A stretch of DNA of 64,000 nucleotides from Kingdonia uniflora (taxonomy: Eukaryota > Streptophyta > Magnoliopsida > Ranunculales > Circaeasteraceae), in the NCBI GenBank assembly GCA_014058105.1, contig JACGCM010002112.1, forward strand, positions 744,001-808,000. The letters are read 5' to 3'. The notes under the pieces are model-generated. The model saw only the letters and a program-made list of their open reading frames with translations. It did not search any database and was not told the DNA's origin. This document shows, in pieces, positions 1 to 9,699 of this stretch; the stretch's first letter is position 1; every line of letters starts with the position of its first letter. The position numbers and the translations under genes were made by a program.

Positions 1-1740
1 ACATAGGTTCCTCTAGCTTAGCTGTACAGACTCAGGGGGTGTTTACCCTTCAGGATGTCGGGAGTATGCTTCAAACGTTGACAGTGGGTATGGGGGTGAT
101 GTAGACTTGGTTGGGCGATATGGGTACACGACTGGGATTTATTGATACACAGTTGGGTAGATTGGAGACAGAGGTTGCGTATATTCGTCAGATACAGGAG
201 GAGTCTATGTCTGATTATGCTTCTGGGTCTAAGGATACTTGATAACACAAGGTGTCTCTTTTATGCTCACTATTTTTTTTAGTCTCTGGTTTGTTTAGGT
301 GAGACTAGTTTTGTTATGAGAGCACATAGGATAGTAGTCTATGTACTAACATTAGAAGTATGTTTAATACTATCTTTTGTTTCTTTAATTGTCTAATGGT
401 TATAATCTCTTTTTGTTTCAGATAGTAGATTACGGTTGTTAGTTATTTCTTATGTGACAAAAAGGGGGAAAAATACGTATCTCTGGCAGGAAAGCAACAT
501 GAATAGATATATGCTAATACTTTTTTGGTTTGATTCTTTTATGAATTCTTTCATGATTATGTGGTTCTCTGTTTATAAATATTTAAAGTTCTTCTTTCTA
601 CATATATTATAAACGAGTTTGCTGAGTGTACAAATTTTAAGTAACAAGCTTTCTGATGAGTGTTAAGATGTAAGAAGATATCGTTTGTAGAAGAGGTCTA
701 GAGATTGAACCTGTTCATGAAAAGGGTGGTATCTTTCTAAGGTCTAGACTGTCTCTGTAGCTGGGAAGTACTACAGAGTAATGTATAGGTCTTAATTTTT
801 ATTTGTCATGAAATAAACCAAATGAGGAGATTGAAAGGTTTTGGTTTGTCTCATTTCATGTATGTAAAGGTCTGTGGCTATCTCAGTCGAAGACAGTGAC
901 AGGATAAAGACCTTCGTACAATCTTCTATAAACCAATGACCAATAAGGTAAGTTGGTTAAGTAGAACTCTGATAAAGGGAGCCAAAAATATTTTTCTAAA
1001 TTTTCTAATTTTATTTTGGGATCTCGTTCGAACGACCTTATGTCTCGTTCAAACGAATTCTGGGAATCTCGTTCGAACGAGTGCTACGAAGTTCAAAACA
1101 AAAACGCATATTTTTGAAGGCTTATTAGGGATTTTGTTCGAACGACCAAAGGTCTCGTTCGAACGAGTCTCGAGAAAAACTAAAACACTATTTAAGCGAA
1201 CATTGTTTCTCTTTTCTCTCACTCTCTTTTATCTCTTTCTTTGGAAATAAGTTATTTTTGAAAGAACTCAATATCCTTTATCAGAGTCAATTTGACATTA
1301 ATCAAAACCTAAAAATCTTGAGGTTGATGTTGACTTAGTTTATCCTACTTCCCACATATTGTTCTGGAGTGATTCAAGAAGTGTATTTCTTGCTGCGAGT
1401 TCAAGGAGAGTCGTTGAGAGAATGAAGAAGAGTCGTTGCGAGAACAAAAGTGATAGGGGGTGATACTTGGATTAGAAAAGAGATAATCATGAGATGGGGT
1501 TATCAAGTCTGTAAGGGTAATTCAGATTAAACTCTTTTTGATTAGTGAATTTTTAGTTGTCGTGTTCATTAACAACGACCTGTGGTTTTTCTCCTGAGTT
1601 AGCAGTTTCCACAGGGTGAACAATTGCTTGTGTCATTTAATTCCTTGTCTTTACTATTGATTGTTTTTGTTTAATTCTAGATCATTGATTGATTGGAATT
1701 TTTTTGACCTAATTTCTCGAAATACATTAAATACGGGCAC
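1..1740. mobile_element. Degraded LTR-retrotransposon-like sequence
   Basis: No intact gene is visible. At 66-242 the plus strand reads as the tail of a coding region with one internal stop at about 102-104 and a final TGA at 240-242; the last residues are hydrophilic (MSDYASGSKDT). It is followed by a purine-rich stretch near 460-475 (acaaaaagggggaaaaa), as often seen beside the 3' LTR in Copia elements. The segment from about 480 to 1740 holds palindromic repeats and no coding signal, and could be an old LTR with leader. The assignment rests on general resemblance only. No terminal repeat partner or target duplication was found, so the boundaries are arbitrary. Confidence 0.3.
1024..1166. 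repeat. Five copies of a 12-base palindrome
   Basis: The perfect palindrome TCGTTCGAACGA occurs at 1024-1035, 1069-1080 and 1155-1166. One-mismatch versions lie at 1045-1056 and 1134-1145. Spacing is irregular (21, 24, 65 and 21 bases between starts), so this is not a simple tandem array. Such dyads could be protein-binding sites or hairpins in an LTR or leader. A 104-residue ORF crosses them, but I regard it as non-coding. Confidence 0.7.
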
Positions 1741-1757
1741 ATATAATTTCAAATAAC

Positions 1758-3650
1758 ATGCTCCTGACTATTCCTACTCTGGATGTAGTCCATGCTAGTC
1801 TTAAAAGCATTCCTAATGATAGCGCTCCTGGATTAGACAGATTCTCATCTTCTTTCTTTATTATTTGCTTGGACTTGATCAAAGTAGATGTGCATTTGGC
1901 TGTGACAAATTTTTTCTCAGGGGCTGCTCTTCCTAATTCTTATACAGCTTCTTTCCTCACTATGTTGCCTAAGGTGGACTTTCCTCGTGGATTCGGGGAC
2001 TACAGACCAATAAGTTTGTGTAATACAGCTTACAAGATCTTCTCAAAGATTATTGCTTGCAGGTTTTTTCCCAAATTAATTTCTGAAAATCAAGGAGCTT
2101 ATGTTAAAGGTGGAGATATCAGTGAAAGCATTTGTCTTGTGCAGTAATTGTTTGGAGATATTAAGAGGAAAGTCAGGGGTCAAAACATTATTCTCAAAGT
2201 AGATATGGCTAAGGCGCGTGATTGACTAGATTGGGTATTTCTAAACCATGTTCTGAAGAAGTTTGGTTTCGATGATAAGTGGATTGCTCTCATATCTCAG
2301 TGTGTAAAGACTCCTCAATTTTATGTTGTTCTTCAGGGTGTATTCAAAGGCTATTTCAAATCTTCCAGGGGATTACGACAGGGTGACCCTCTTTCTCTCT
2401 CTCCTATTTATTTTGGCCGAAGAAGTATTATCCAGAGGCTTATCTCGTTGTTTTCAATCTGGTAAAATTGGATACTTCAAGTCTAGCAAGGGTGGTATAT
2501 CATTAACTCCTTTGCTATGTGTAAATGATTTTGTGGCATTTTTAAAAGGGTTGCAAAATTCTATCAAGGGACTTACAACTTTTTTGGACAAATATGAGAA
2601 ATGTTCAGGCCAATTGGTGAATGCTTGCAAAAGTAGAGTTTATATACATGATAAAGTACCTATGGCAAGAAAACACATCATCCAAAGTGCAACCGGTTTC
2701 ACTCTCAAGCAGTTTCCTATGATCTATCTTGGAGTCCCCATCCACTATAACAGGCTTAAAGTTTATCATTTTTATACATTGGTGAACAAAATTCAAAAGA
2801 GAATAGATGGGTGGAAGGGGAGATTACTTTCTAATGGGGAAAAATGGTACTCATTGCTCATGTGTTTAATTCTATTCCTATACACCTATCTTCTCTTCAG
2901 GTTTCAAAGTCTGTGATAAGCACTTTAGAGAGAATTTTTTCTTCATTTCTATGGGGCACATTTGAGGGTAGACCTAAGAAAAAGTGGGTTTCCTGGTCTC
3001 AGATTTACAGGCCTAAATCTGAGGGTGGATTGGGTTTTAGAAGTTTGGAAGCCATCAAAACAAGCTTTTTACTAAATAAAGTTTGGCTAGTGTTACATAA
3101 AGAATCGCTATGGTCTAAATACATGAAGAGCAAATATTTTATTGGAAATCTCCCAATGGCTGTACCTACTTTTGCCTCCAAACTCTGGAAGGAGATGGTT
3201 AAGCATTTTGAGACTATTCAATCAAATACTGCTTGGACAGTAGGGCAAGGAAACATTGACTTTTGGCATGATAACTGGTTGGACGATGGATGCATTGGTG
3301 ATATTTTGGATATAAAAACTGATAAGATGATACTTATTAAGGATGTGATTAATGTAGATGGTAAATGGCAGTGGTACTAGCTGAGAAATGATATTCCATC
3401 CAGTATAAAAAGATCTATATCTCGACGGTTTGTTTTATCTGAGGAGGTAGATAATGTTGTATGGGTACCTTTTATTAACGATAGGTTTACTATTAAAACT
3501 GCTTGGAACTTGGTTAGATCTTAGTCTATTCCCATCGATCAAATGGACTGGATGTGGCATAAGGTGATACATGCTAAGATATAATTTTTTAATTGGAAGT
3601 TGTTGCAAGGCTTTGTTGCTATTGATACTATGGTTCTGAGGTGCTATATT
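1758..3650 (+). pseudogene. L1-type LINE ORF2 remnant: reverse transcriptase and zf-RVT
   Basis: This is a 5'- and 3'-truncated non-LTR retrotransposon polyprotein, read in three successive broken frames (1758-2147, about 2148-2916, 2844-3645). It starts in the reverse-transcriptase domain: NDSAPGLDRFSSSFF, then YRPISLCNTAYKIFSKI, ENQGAYVKGGDISES, and a (G)LRQGDPLSLSP-like stretch near 2365-2400. The active-site box that should read YADD or YVDD is CVND at 2518-2529, so one catalytic Asp position is changed. The C-terminal part has the usual plant LINE sequence (PKKKWVSWSQIYRPKSEGGLGFR) and a zf-RVT-like region ending near 3640. Stops at 2145 and 2224, a frame change near 2850, and a stop at 3378 make it dead. 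The Copia LTR at 3651 cuts it. It is related to, but distinct from, the LINE at 9681-14962. Confidence 0.88.
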
Positions 3651-4016
3651 TGTTAGATTTTCCCTCTATACCGACACTACTCTTCCGGTTCATGAGCACA
3701 CATGTTAATAGGTCGTATAGGTGTTATTGGCAGTGCTCAATTGTTACACCATGTTAAGGTAGGTGGGCCCTAGTGTTACTCTTTATTAGGGTTTGAGGGT
3801 ATAATGGAAAAACCACTCTAACTCTATCAGATTAAATAGAGAGGAAGTCCTTCTTGGAGGCTACAATACAGAAAACCATCCCATTGAGGTTTGCAGCCAA
3901 TCCAAGGGAAGAATCCACTCAAGAACATGTGATTTTTAGAGGGCAGGAGAAGAAGTTAGTATAATCTATTTTCCATATCTTATGATTGATCATAATAATT
4001 GTACGAATTCTCAACA
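3651..4016 (+). repeat. Copia-type LTR
   Basis: The segment starts TGTTAG and ends CAACA, the usual TG...CA LTR ends, and a tRNA-primer site follows directly. A possible TATA box (gattaaatagagagg) lies at about 3832-3846. It inserted into the LINE remnant that ends at 3650. No matching second LTR was found downstream in the window, so the 3' half of the element is missing or unrecognised. Confidence 0.6.
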
Positions 4017-4018
4017 AT

Positions 4019-4035
4019 TGGTGTCAGAGCTAGGG
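4019..4035 (+). other. Primer-binding site (initiator tRNA-Met type)
   Basis: TGGTGTCAGAGCTAGGG matches the usual plant Copia primer-binding site TGGTATCAGAGC, complementary to the 3' end of initiator tRNA-Met, with one A-to-G change. It lies two bases after the LTR end, as expected for reverse-transcription priming. Confidence 0.75.
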
Positions 4036-4398
4036 TACGTATTATTATGATTAATTTATGTTGTAATGAGAGATAAAAATGAAATTGTTGTCAGATTTGG
4101 TTAGTTTTGATTGGCTTTACTGTTCTCGAAAAATAGAAGCAACTTGAGTTTTCTCTGTCAAGTCTACTCTCTCTCTTATAAATTTTTGTAGAGTTCCTCT
4201 CTCTCTCTCTCCTTTAGTTGAAGTTCACACATGGTAGTATTCTACTTAAACCATAATTAATTTTTTCTTATGCCAATTCGAATTCTTCATCCCAATTGTC
4301 TCCTATTAGATCAATCCTGATTTTGGGAGAACAACGTTTTCTCTTATTTTTTCTGAAATCAAACCCTAAATCGTGAGAGAAATCAAATCATAGAGAGA

Positions 4399-4578
4399 AT
4401 GAAGAGATTTGATTCTTCTAAGATCTGTGTAATTCTAGGGTTTCTTCTCTTGAGCTTTGTATCCAATGTCTCATCTCTCTCTATTACTGTGAACGATGTG
4501 GAGTGTGTTTACGAGTATGTAATGTATGAAGGCGATAGTGTTTCTGGGAATTTCGTTGCTGATCATGATATCTTTTGA
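4399..4578 (+). pseudogene. Fragment of p24-beta3-type cargo receptor, exon 1
   Basis: The 59-residue frame from the ATG at 4399 has a hydrophobic signal peptide (VILGFLLLSFVSNVSS), then SLSITVNDVECVYEYVMYEG and DSVSGNF. This is the start of the lumenal GOLD domain of plant p24-beta3 (emp24/TMED family), which acts in ER-Golgi vesicle cargo sorting. Normal proteins are about 200 residues. Here the frame stops at TGA 4576-4578 just after ADHDIF, where the family continues. The GOLD domain remainder, coiled coil, transmembrane helix and cytoplasmic tail are absent. An upstream AT-rich stretch with 'aaaccctaaatcgtgag' looks like the original 5'UTR. The fragment lies between a Copia primer site and a Copia gag, so it may have been captured by that element. 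Confidence 0.82.
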
Positions 4579-4811
4579 GCTATTAGTTTCATTCTAGGAT
4601 TCGATGTCATTTTGTTTTCATCGGCTGGGAGAATTGGTGTATCCCCAATCTTGTAGATTCCCATCATCGGTGGGATCTCGTCGTCATCCTCGCCAATATT
4701 CCCAGACAAAAATTCCCATTTGTTTCCTTCTTCAGTTTGTTTTCCAAACCTACCATTTTTGAGTTTTGGTGAAAGTACATTTGTGGAGACAAAACTACTA
4801 AGAAAGACCAC
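4563..4811 (-). pseudogene. Unidentified coding fragment (82 residues)
   Basis: The minus-strand frame from an ATG at 4811 is acidic and hydrophilic in its middle (GNIGEDDDEIPPMMGIYKIG) and reads like real protein, but I do not recognise the family. It lies tail-to-tail with the p24 fragment and overlaps its last bases. The abrupt join of two unrelated coding pieces suggests a second captured fragment. No splice sites are clear. Confidence 0.35.
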
Positions 4812-5980
4812 CGTTTTGCTTTGCCAGTCCTTGAAGAATTATTAATTATTTTTTATATATGAGTGTACCAAGACTGTTTCTATTTCTACCCTTGGTATTA
4901 AGAGACTGGGAATCGAGTATGATAACGATGGTGGGTTATGCTGTTGGACATCGTATTGCGATTGTGAGATTGTGATCCATTGTGGGATCCTTGTATCCTT
5001 GACTTAGGTACAATTGTGATCTTTTGTAGGATTATTCTCTTCACGCTTATGCTCAATTGATTATGCACATATGGATATCTGTGGGAAGGTAGAAAATCAT
5101 CTTTGTCAAGATTCAACCAGACCGGCTAGAAGACTTGGTAGTTTGAATAAATTTCTTACGTTAATCGCTCACGTGAAAGACCTCACAATGACTTGGAGAG
5201 CCATGGAGGTATGTTTCTTCATATTCCATTGTATAATCGAGTTTACTTGGTGTTTGTTAGACAAAATTTGATCTTAAGTAAGTTTAGCTTAGTTCCGACT
5301 AAGGTGGTTTTTATTACTAGAGGGGAAAACTTGGCAAATAACAGATAGACTAAGATTGTTGTCTAAATGTACCATTAACATCTCCATAATCTAAGAAATT
5401 TTATGACTTCCTTTACTTTTTTTGCTGTGAGATACTATACTAAGATTATAATGTATTTCATTGAGATGTTGCACTGTCGTCTCTCATAACTCTTTCTTTC
5501 GTGTCTCAGGCTTCGGCCAACATTATTTTAGGAAACAACAATCAGAGGTCAATAACAATTGTTTCATCAAATTGGATTTAGACTCCGGTTGGGGTACAAA
5601 ATGTAATATATTCCAGGATAAAGTAAACTTGAAAAATATGGTTATGTTAAGCCTTTCTTATAAGCTAATTGTTAAGCTTTTAAGAAGATTTAAAAAAAAT
5701 ATATATTTCCAACTACCTATCTGATCCCCATACAGTTATATTTTGGTAATTGCTATTATCTTGCCTATGATATAGTTCAGTAAATTTTAATAAATAGTGT
5801 ATATTCCATGTTTAAAACATGAACGGTTAGTTACTCTTGGATAATTAAGCAAATGATTACCCTGTTAAGGGATTATACTAAATCATTAGTGATTAATTCA
5901 ACAATAAATTCATTAATATTTATTATTAATTGACAAAAGGATTTTTGTCATTAGCCATAGATAAATCATTAATGGATATA
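4812..5980. other. AT-rich stretch without recognisable gene
   Basis: Short ORFs here (5071-5271 and 5461-5724) have no recognisable domains and lie in AT-rich DNA. A region near 4905-5010 is rich in 'attgtgatc' words. I see nothing that supports a gene. It may be leader or filler inside the Copia-like element whose gag begins at 6577. Confidence 0.4.
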
Positions 5981-5984
5981 GGGC

Positions 5985-6500
5985 GTTGATGCCCAAGGAT
6001 CACCAATGGGGTTTAAGTCAGATTAATTAGTCGTTAGGAAGACAGAATATAAAATAGGAAAATACACCCAAAGGAGTTTTGTCCATGGATTTAAACGTTT
6101 CTCCTAATGTTAAGACTCTCTTATAAAAGTCTCATAAAGACTACTTTGCACTAATTAAACTTGAAACAATTAGACCACCCAAAGGAGGCTAAGAAACTTC
6201 TAATTAATTAGTGGGTCAAGATAGGCTATACGGTATGGGGAGATAAGGATAACCCTCAGCCCAAAGGTGAGGAACTGTCTCGAGTCAAGCTATAAGTGGC
6301 CAGTCTAGTCTTGAGCATGAATGATCACCAACTAGGGGGCAATGAATGTCAAATCACCTCCCAAAGGAGGGATTCGATGATACATCGCTGTACCCGTAAA
6401 GTAAAATGAAATAAAAATTAATACCTTAAATATTATATACACTCTGACTCAACCATCCTAACCCCAGGTAGGATCGAGATTAAAGACATCAAGTTATCGA
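5985..6500 (+). other. Copia-like leader with CCCAAAGG repeats
   Basis: The octamer CCCAAAGG recurs at 6067-6074, 6178-6185, 6260-6267 and 6360-6367, with a shortened copy (gcccaagg) near 5991. There is no long ORF. It lies just upstream of the gag start at 6577. Repeated short words of this kind resemble untranslated leaders of some plant Copia elements. The role is unknown, and the leader assignment is inference from position. Confidence 0.4.
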
Positions 6501-6576
6501 TCTTTTACAAATTAAGTTAAACGTGCATAAAATTGCTTTTTACAAGTCCTAATATTAGTCATTGGTTCATACAGCT

Positions 6577-7100
6577 ATGAACCCTATGATCCAGAACCAA
6601 CTGACTAATATTGAGACCTTGACAGACTCTAACTAGTCAAACTGGAAGCTAAAAATCTTGATTTCCCTAGGCTACCTTGATTTGAATTTTGTTCTCACTG
6701 AAACCAAGCCAACAGATCTCACAAATACTTCTTCTGATGCTGAGAAACTGGTACATGCCAAATGGGTCAAAGCTAATAAATTGGCCAAAATTTCATCATT
6801 CATTCTTCCATCAATCCTATTATACGGGGATGTATCGCTGAGAAAGGTACCGCAAAGGAACTGTAAGATGTCATTAAGAAACAGTTCAAAAGTTCCGTCA
6901 AGTGAAGGCAGTACAGTAACTTATCTCAGCTTTTATTGCTGAAGTATGATGGCAGTGAAAATGTGCGCTCACACATTCTTAAGATCTCCAAGTTAGTTCT
7001 TACCTTGAAAGAACTCGGTCTCACCATTGATGATACGTTGATGGTTCACTTAATAGTTTGGTCTCTTCCACAAAGTTTTGAGTTGATTGCAGCATTGTGA
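6577..7100 (+). pseudogene. Copia-type gag fragment (DUF4219/UBN2)
   Basis: From the ATG at 6577 the frame reads NPMIQNQLTNIETLTDSN, an in-frame TAG at 6634, then NWKLKILISLGYLDLNFVL and ..DAEKLVHAKWVKANKLAK. This is the N-terminal gag pattern of plant Copia elements. After a frame change near 6930 it continues as KYDGSENVRSHILKISKLVL, ELGLTIDDTLMVHLIV and SLPQSFELI, matching the UBN2 capsid region. It ends abruptly near 7100, before any zinc knuckle or protease. Gag packages element RNA. This copy is dead because of the stop, the frameshift and the 3' truncation. Whether it belongs with the LTR and primer site at 3651-4035 is not proven. Confidence 0.82.
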
Positions 7101-7243
7101 TGATTAGTTTATTTAGGGCTTGAATGGGTTTCAACATAGTTGGGAATGAAATGAGTATTGTGTAGGTTGATTGGTTGTAATGGAGTATTGTGCAGGTTAA
7201 TTTGTTGAATTGAATTTGATTTTTAACATGAAAGTTTATTGTG

Positions 7244-7296
7244 ATTGAATGTATTGTGATTGTGATTGTGATTGTGATTGTGATTGTGATTGTGTT
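7244..7296. repeat. Microsatellite (GATTGT)n
   Basis: A tandem hexanucleotide run of about seven perfect units at 7255-7296, with imperfect units just before. No gene function is implied. Confidence 0.9.
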
Positions 7297-7329
7297 ACTT
7301 GTTTGGATTGTTAGATGATACCTTAAAAT

Positions 7330-8487
7330 TTAGGAGGCAAACGTCCACAAATTAGCTGGACTGGAGCTATGGATAAGGTGGTTATCAAAACATATAAGGA
7401 ACAAAAACTGCAAAGGAACAAGATAGATAATGGCTGGAAGACTCCAAAATGTACTACAGTGAAATTAACAAGCACTTTTTGATCAATTTGGTATTACTGT
7501 TACCACTACAAATTGTAGGAGTAGGAATAAGAGTTGGAATAGAAAACTTGCTGATATGAAGGTTTTGATGGGTTTGAATGGATTTGGTTGGGATCCAATA
7601 AATTTTACTATGACTGCTGACAAGAAGGTGTGGGATCCTATTTTGGAAGTAAAGGTAAACTATCTAACAATTTCCTTTTGTTTATTCCTATTATTTTATT
7701 AGTTTGATTCTTATTACTTTATTTTTTTCTTCTTATAATATGTTTCAATCTAGAAAGAAGCTCAAACTCCATAAAGGCAAGAAATTCAAGGATTACGAGG
7801 TGTTACATGAGTTTATGGGTGATGAGGGTGCCAATGGGAATAATATGAGGTCTGTTGGGCACTTGATAGATTGCTGATAATTTAGACGACATAGGTATTG
7901 ACCTTACAAAGTCTGTTCCCCTTACTCAAAACTATGCTGAGTTTAACTATGGCTAGAGTGATCAAGATTACCATTCTACTGCTTTCACTCAAGTTACTAC
8001 TGGTATTGGTTATGTTCTTACCATTGGTACTCTTACGGGTACTCCCCCTGCGGCTTCTGCTACTGATCCTATTGCTGTTCATGCCACTGGTACTCCCTCT
8101 GTTACTCCTACCACTAGTGATCATACTTCTACTTAGACTAGGAGGAGCACTCCCACTACTAAGAGACAGAGAACTAGGCCTACTGTTCATGTTCTTGATA
8201 CGGGTATTAATGTGATGACTACTGAGTTATCTCGTATTACATCAGAGTTAGTCATTAGGAGAGAGTTTGATTTGATTATAGAAGCAAAAGTTGAGGCTAT
8301 TTTATGGGGGATCACAGGGTTCGATATGACTTACCTCTTCACTGCATTGGAGGTGATTACAAAGGAGATACTCTTTTGTGTTTGGTTCCTCAGCGCAAAT
8401 GATGAAACTAGGTTAGGGTATTTACGTTCTAGGTTTGGTCCAGATAGCTATCTTCTATATGACCTTAATGATACAGTAGACGAGTAG
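7330..8487 (+). pseudogene. Myb/SANT-like domain protein remnant (Harbinger-associated type)
   Basis: In changing frames the plus strand reads GGKRPQISWTGAMDKVVI, then FDQFGITVTTTNCRSRNKSW, NRKLADMKVLMGLNGFGWD and MTADKKVWDPILE. This is the spacing of tryptophans and the GFGWD word of the plant Myb/SANT-like domain (L10-interacting MYB type), found in proteins related to ORF1 of PIF/Harbinger transposons. An intron-like segment (about 7655-7753, gtaaac...ttctag) interrupts the domain. A Ser/Thr-rich linker follows (about 7890-8210), then a helical C-terminal region (ITSELVIRREFDLIIEAKVE ...) ending at TAG 8485. Stops and frame changes show decay. No DDE transposase or terminal repeats were found nearby, so it may be a former host gene or an isolated element fragment. 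Confidence 0.6.
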
Positions 8488-8732
8488 GTGTTCTTGGTTT
8501 TCTACCTATCTATCTTTAGAGTATATTTTTATCTCTTTATCTTAGTTGTTGTGAGACTTTTATTTGTTGCTTTGGTACCTATTTTGGAGCAATCTAGATA
8601 CTCTCTATTGGTACCTATTTTTTGTATGTTATTTGGCATTTTGTAGTATTTTGTGATTAATATATGATGAATAAGAGAGGAAAATGTGGTTTATATATGT
8701 TTTTGTGAAGATACTTCTAATTTGTAGTTAAA
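8488..8732. other. AT-rich downstream region of the Myb/SANT remnant
   Basis: No coding signal. It contains 3'UTR-like T-rich DNA and ends at the Helitron A terminus; base A at 8732 is the expected host base of an AT insertion site. Confidence 0.4.
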
Positions 8733-8759
8733 CTAGTACTACCCGTGACTACGCACGGG
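8733..8759 (-). other. Helitron A 3' terminus: hairpin and CTAG
   Basis: The stem CCCGTG/CACGGG with a six-base loop lies at 8742-8759. On the minus strand TAGTA then CTAG (8736-8733) follows. In Helitrons this hairpin is thought to signal termination of rolling-circle strand transfer. Confidence 0.8.
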
Positions 8760-9302
8760 CAAGTACGTCGATGAGCCTTCGACTTTATACAATTTATGCG
8801 ATAACACTTTGTTGATAGTACATCAAATATGTTGATTGGTCTTCACCACTTCTTTTTGCACATCAACACACCATTGATCTGATTACCAATACCTTGCCTC
8901 GCTTTTAGCTTGTGTTTTATCGGTTCATGCAGATGTCCATAATCTTCTCGTATATTGGACATTTCCTTAAGACACGATTTATCCTAGCCTTAAAACTACA
9001 ATAATTTACCTTTGGTTCTCTTAAGCTTTTACGATATTAAATATAATTTTTTTTGAGTAAGACTATTATTATAAAATCTTTTACTCCCAAAGGTAATTCA
9101 ACATTTTATGCAAGACCTAATTGTTTTTCATGCATGCCTACATCCCCATTTCTTTAAAACTTGTTTTCTTCTCTTTAAACAGTCATATCCTTCAATATAC
9201 TATCAAAACCCCAAATGCAAAAAGAAACTATATCTCAATGATTACTTTGCTAATTACTTAATTACTTTTATACAACAATGACTTCTCAAGGTTGCAATTG
9301 TA

Positions 9303-9342
9303 CACCACCACCACCACCACCACCACCACCACCACCACCACC
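9303..9342. repeat. Microsatellite (CAC)n
   Basis: About thirteen perfect CAC/CCA trinucleotide units inside Helitron A. They are absent from the corresponding part of Helitron B, so they probably expanded after the copies diverged. Confidence 0.9.
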
Positions 9343-9699
9343 ACTACCAACTTTAACACACTAACTCAAGTAATAGGTAAAACTGTATCATTCCTCTGGC
9401 ATATAATTTAAAACATTTTGTAAATGAAGTTACATTGAAGACTTGAGCAATCAACCTTTGCTCGAGAAAATCCTATACTAGTAATTACATATCATCGGTA
9501 AGGTTTCTTAATAATCTAAACTTCCATAACGTAATAGACCAACTTAATAGTTAAATAGATCATGACATCATCATTGACGTCTACTGCATATTCATAATCT
9601 GTACTGCTGGTATTGATTTCGTGAATGGTTATGAATCAACAATGTTAGACAATATCATTCTTTCATAGTTTTTGACGAAGTTTTTTTTTTTTTGATCTA

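Noticed and set aside
7898..8215. Leucine-rich plus-strand ORF that looks like a membrane protein
   Set aside because: It is an out-of-frame reading of the Ser/Thr-rich linker in the Myb/SANT-like remnant. The neighbouring frame gives a sensible low-complexity linker joining two recognisable parts.
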